64,000 nucleotides of DNA from JASGDC01 sp047606545 (GTDB taxonomy: Bacteria > Actinomycetota > Actinomycetes > Actinomycetales > Micrococcaceae). The stretch spans positions 149,017 to 213,016 of the forward strand of contig JASGEI010000020.1 of the NCBI GenBank assembly GCA_047606545.1, in the 5' to 3' direction. A program made the position numbers and the translations under genes. Below the pieces are notes generated by a model, which saw only the letters and a list, made by a program, of their open reading frames with translations, did no database searches and was not told the origin of the DNA. Of the stretch, positions 63,575-64,000 are shown piece after piece. Position 1 is the first letter of the stretch. Each line of letters opens with the position of its first letter.

Positions 63575-64000
63575 ATGGGTTTTAATCAATATTCTGCATG
63601 GTGTGTGCTATGTGGTGGCAAATTAATTAAGTTTGGTACAACTTCCGCTGGTAAACAACGTTGGCGTTGTAAGGAATGTGGTGTAACTGGTCTTAACGAA
63701 AATACTAGAGCACGTAGAAATCATGAGCTTGAATTGTTCCTTAAATGGTTGCTTGGTAAATCTTCGCAAAGTGAAATTAGTGGAGCAACAAGTAGAACTT
63801 TCCGGAATAAAACTTCTTGGTGTTGGAACATAAGTCCTACGCTACAAGCAACTCCTGCACGGTTTGTGATGGTTGATGGGATTTACATTGGTAAGAAAGT
63901 TCGGGGTAACACTTGGTGTTGCCTTATCGCTATGGACGCAGCTACGCTGCGTCCGCTTGCTTTTCAATGGTGTGACAGGGAGAAAACAATAGCGTGGGAA
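63575..64000 (+). mobile_element. transposase gene, 5' part, IS1249-like (truncated by the window edge)
   Basis: Frame open from ATG 63575 to the window end, 142 codons. It begins with a zinc-ribbon (CVLCGGKLIKFG, then RWRCKECGVTG), followed by a helical region and the start of a catalytic core with MVDGIYIGKKV (first Asp) and CCLIAMDAATLRPLAF. This arrangement resembles IS1249-type members of the IS256 group, as I recall them. The left terminal repeat is not clear, although TTATAGG(T/C)CATAA occurs twice just upstream (around 63455 and 63490). Whether it is intact cannot be judged. Confidence 0.8.

Overview
The window looks like chromosome from an unusually AT-rich member of the Actinomycetota. 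By eye the G+C is roughly 38-40 %; I did not compute it. The evidence is the gene set. There is a PriA with no helicase motifs, a tig-clpP1-clpP2-clpX cluster with two ClpP paralogues, and coproporphyrin-pathway heme genes (hemQ next to a ferrochelatase). There is also a T-box leader with a very short Stem I upstream of ileS, and ComEA/ComEC without the rest of a Gram-negative competence set. Several secreted proteins carry Tat signals of a kind common in actinobacteria. I cannot place the genus. TGA is used as a stop codon here.

Layout. 1-4.7 kb: an unknown gene pair that may be one frameshifted gene, then comEA-comEC for DNA uptake. 4.8-13.2 kb: an accessory (defence-type) island. It holds a HinfI-like GANTC restriction-modification pair and small plasmid- or phage-like genes. 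These include an RNase H with an in-frame TGA and a gene broken by a TAG and a frameshift. It ends with a three-gene operon: GHKL/Hsp90-type ATPase, unknown protein, DUF6339-like protein. 13.3-17.7 kb: an MFS exporter with a divergent TetR repressor, a HAD phosphatase and a second MFS exporter. 17.8-22 kb: a small conserved protein and a sucrose operon (symporter, GH32 hydrolase, LacI repressor) with twin operators. 22-34.3 kb: leuS, an MFS permease, glpK, glpF, an alpha/beta hydrolase, priA-metK and an aminotransferase. 34.5-40 kb: an FtsX-type ABC exporter divergent from a two-component system, tRNA-Glu, and an AAA ATPase preceded by three evenly spaced inverted repeats. 40-46 kb: folC, ileS with T-box, and dpaL. 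46.3-48 kb: a secreted RCC1-repeat protein behind a poly-G promoter. 48-54.8 kb: hemQ, ferrochelatase, valS, a PH/SHOCT protein and two divergent Tat-secreted proteins sharing an inverted repeat. 54.8-61 kb: clpX, clpP2, a DMT transporter, clpP1, tig and ogt. 61-64 kb: two esterase-like hydrolases and the start of a transposase.

Three structures seem new to me and are not ordinary annotation. (1) Five intergenic palindromes of exactly 62 bp, all built on the same grid, with four 8-bp boxes at positions 1, 20, 36 and 55 but three different box sequences. (2) An inverted repeat of about 100 bp formed by the signal-peptide regions of two divergent secreted proteins. One gene has ATG, the other has ATA in its place, so inversion of the roughly 220-bp segment between them would hand the start codon and promoter from one gene to the other. 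(3) A run of nine G between a -35 and a -10 box, giving exactly 17-bp spacing, upstream of the RCC1 protein. Points 2 and 3 suggest phase-variable expression of exported proteins. The GHKL-ATPase/DUF6339 operon beside a restriction system is the best candidate for an uncharacterised defence system.

Limits: product names come from reading motifs and from memory of families, without database searches. Regulatory sites are pattern calls.
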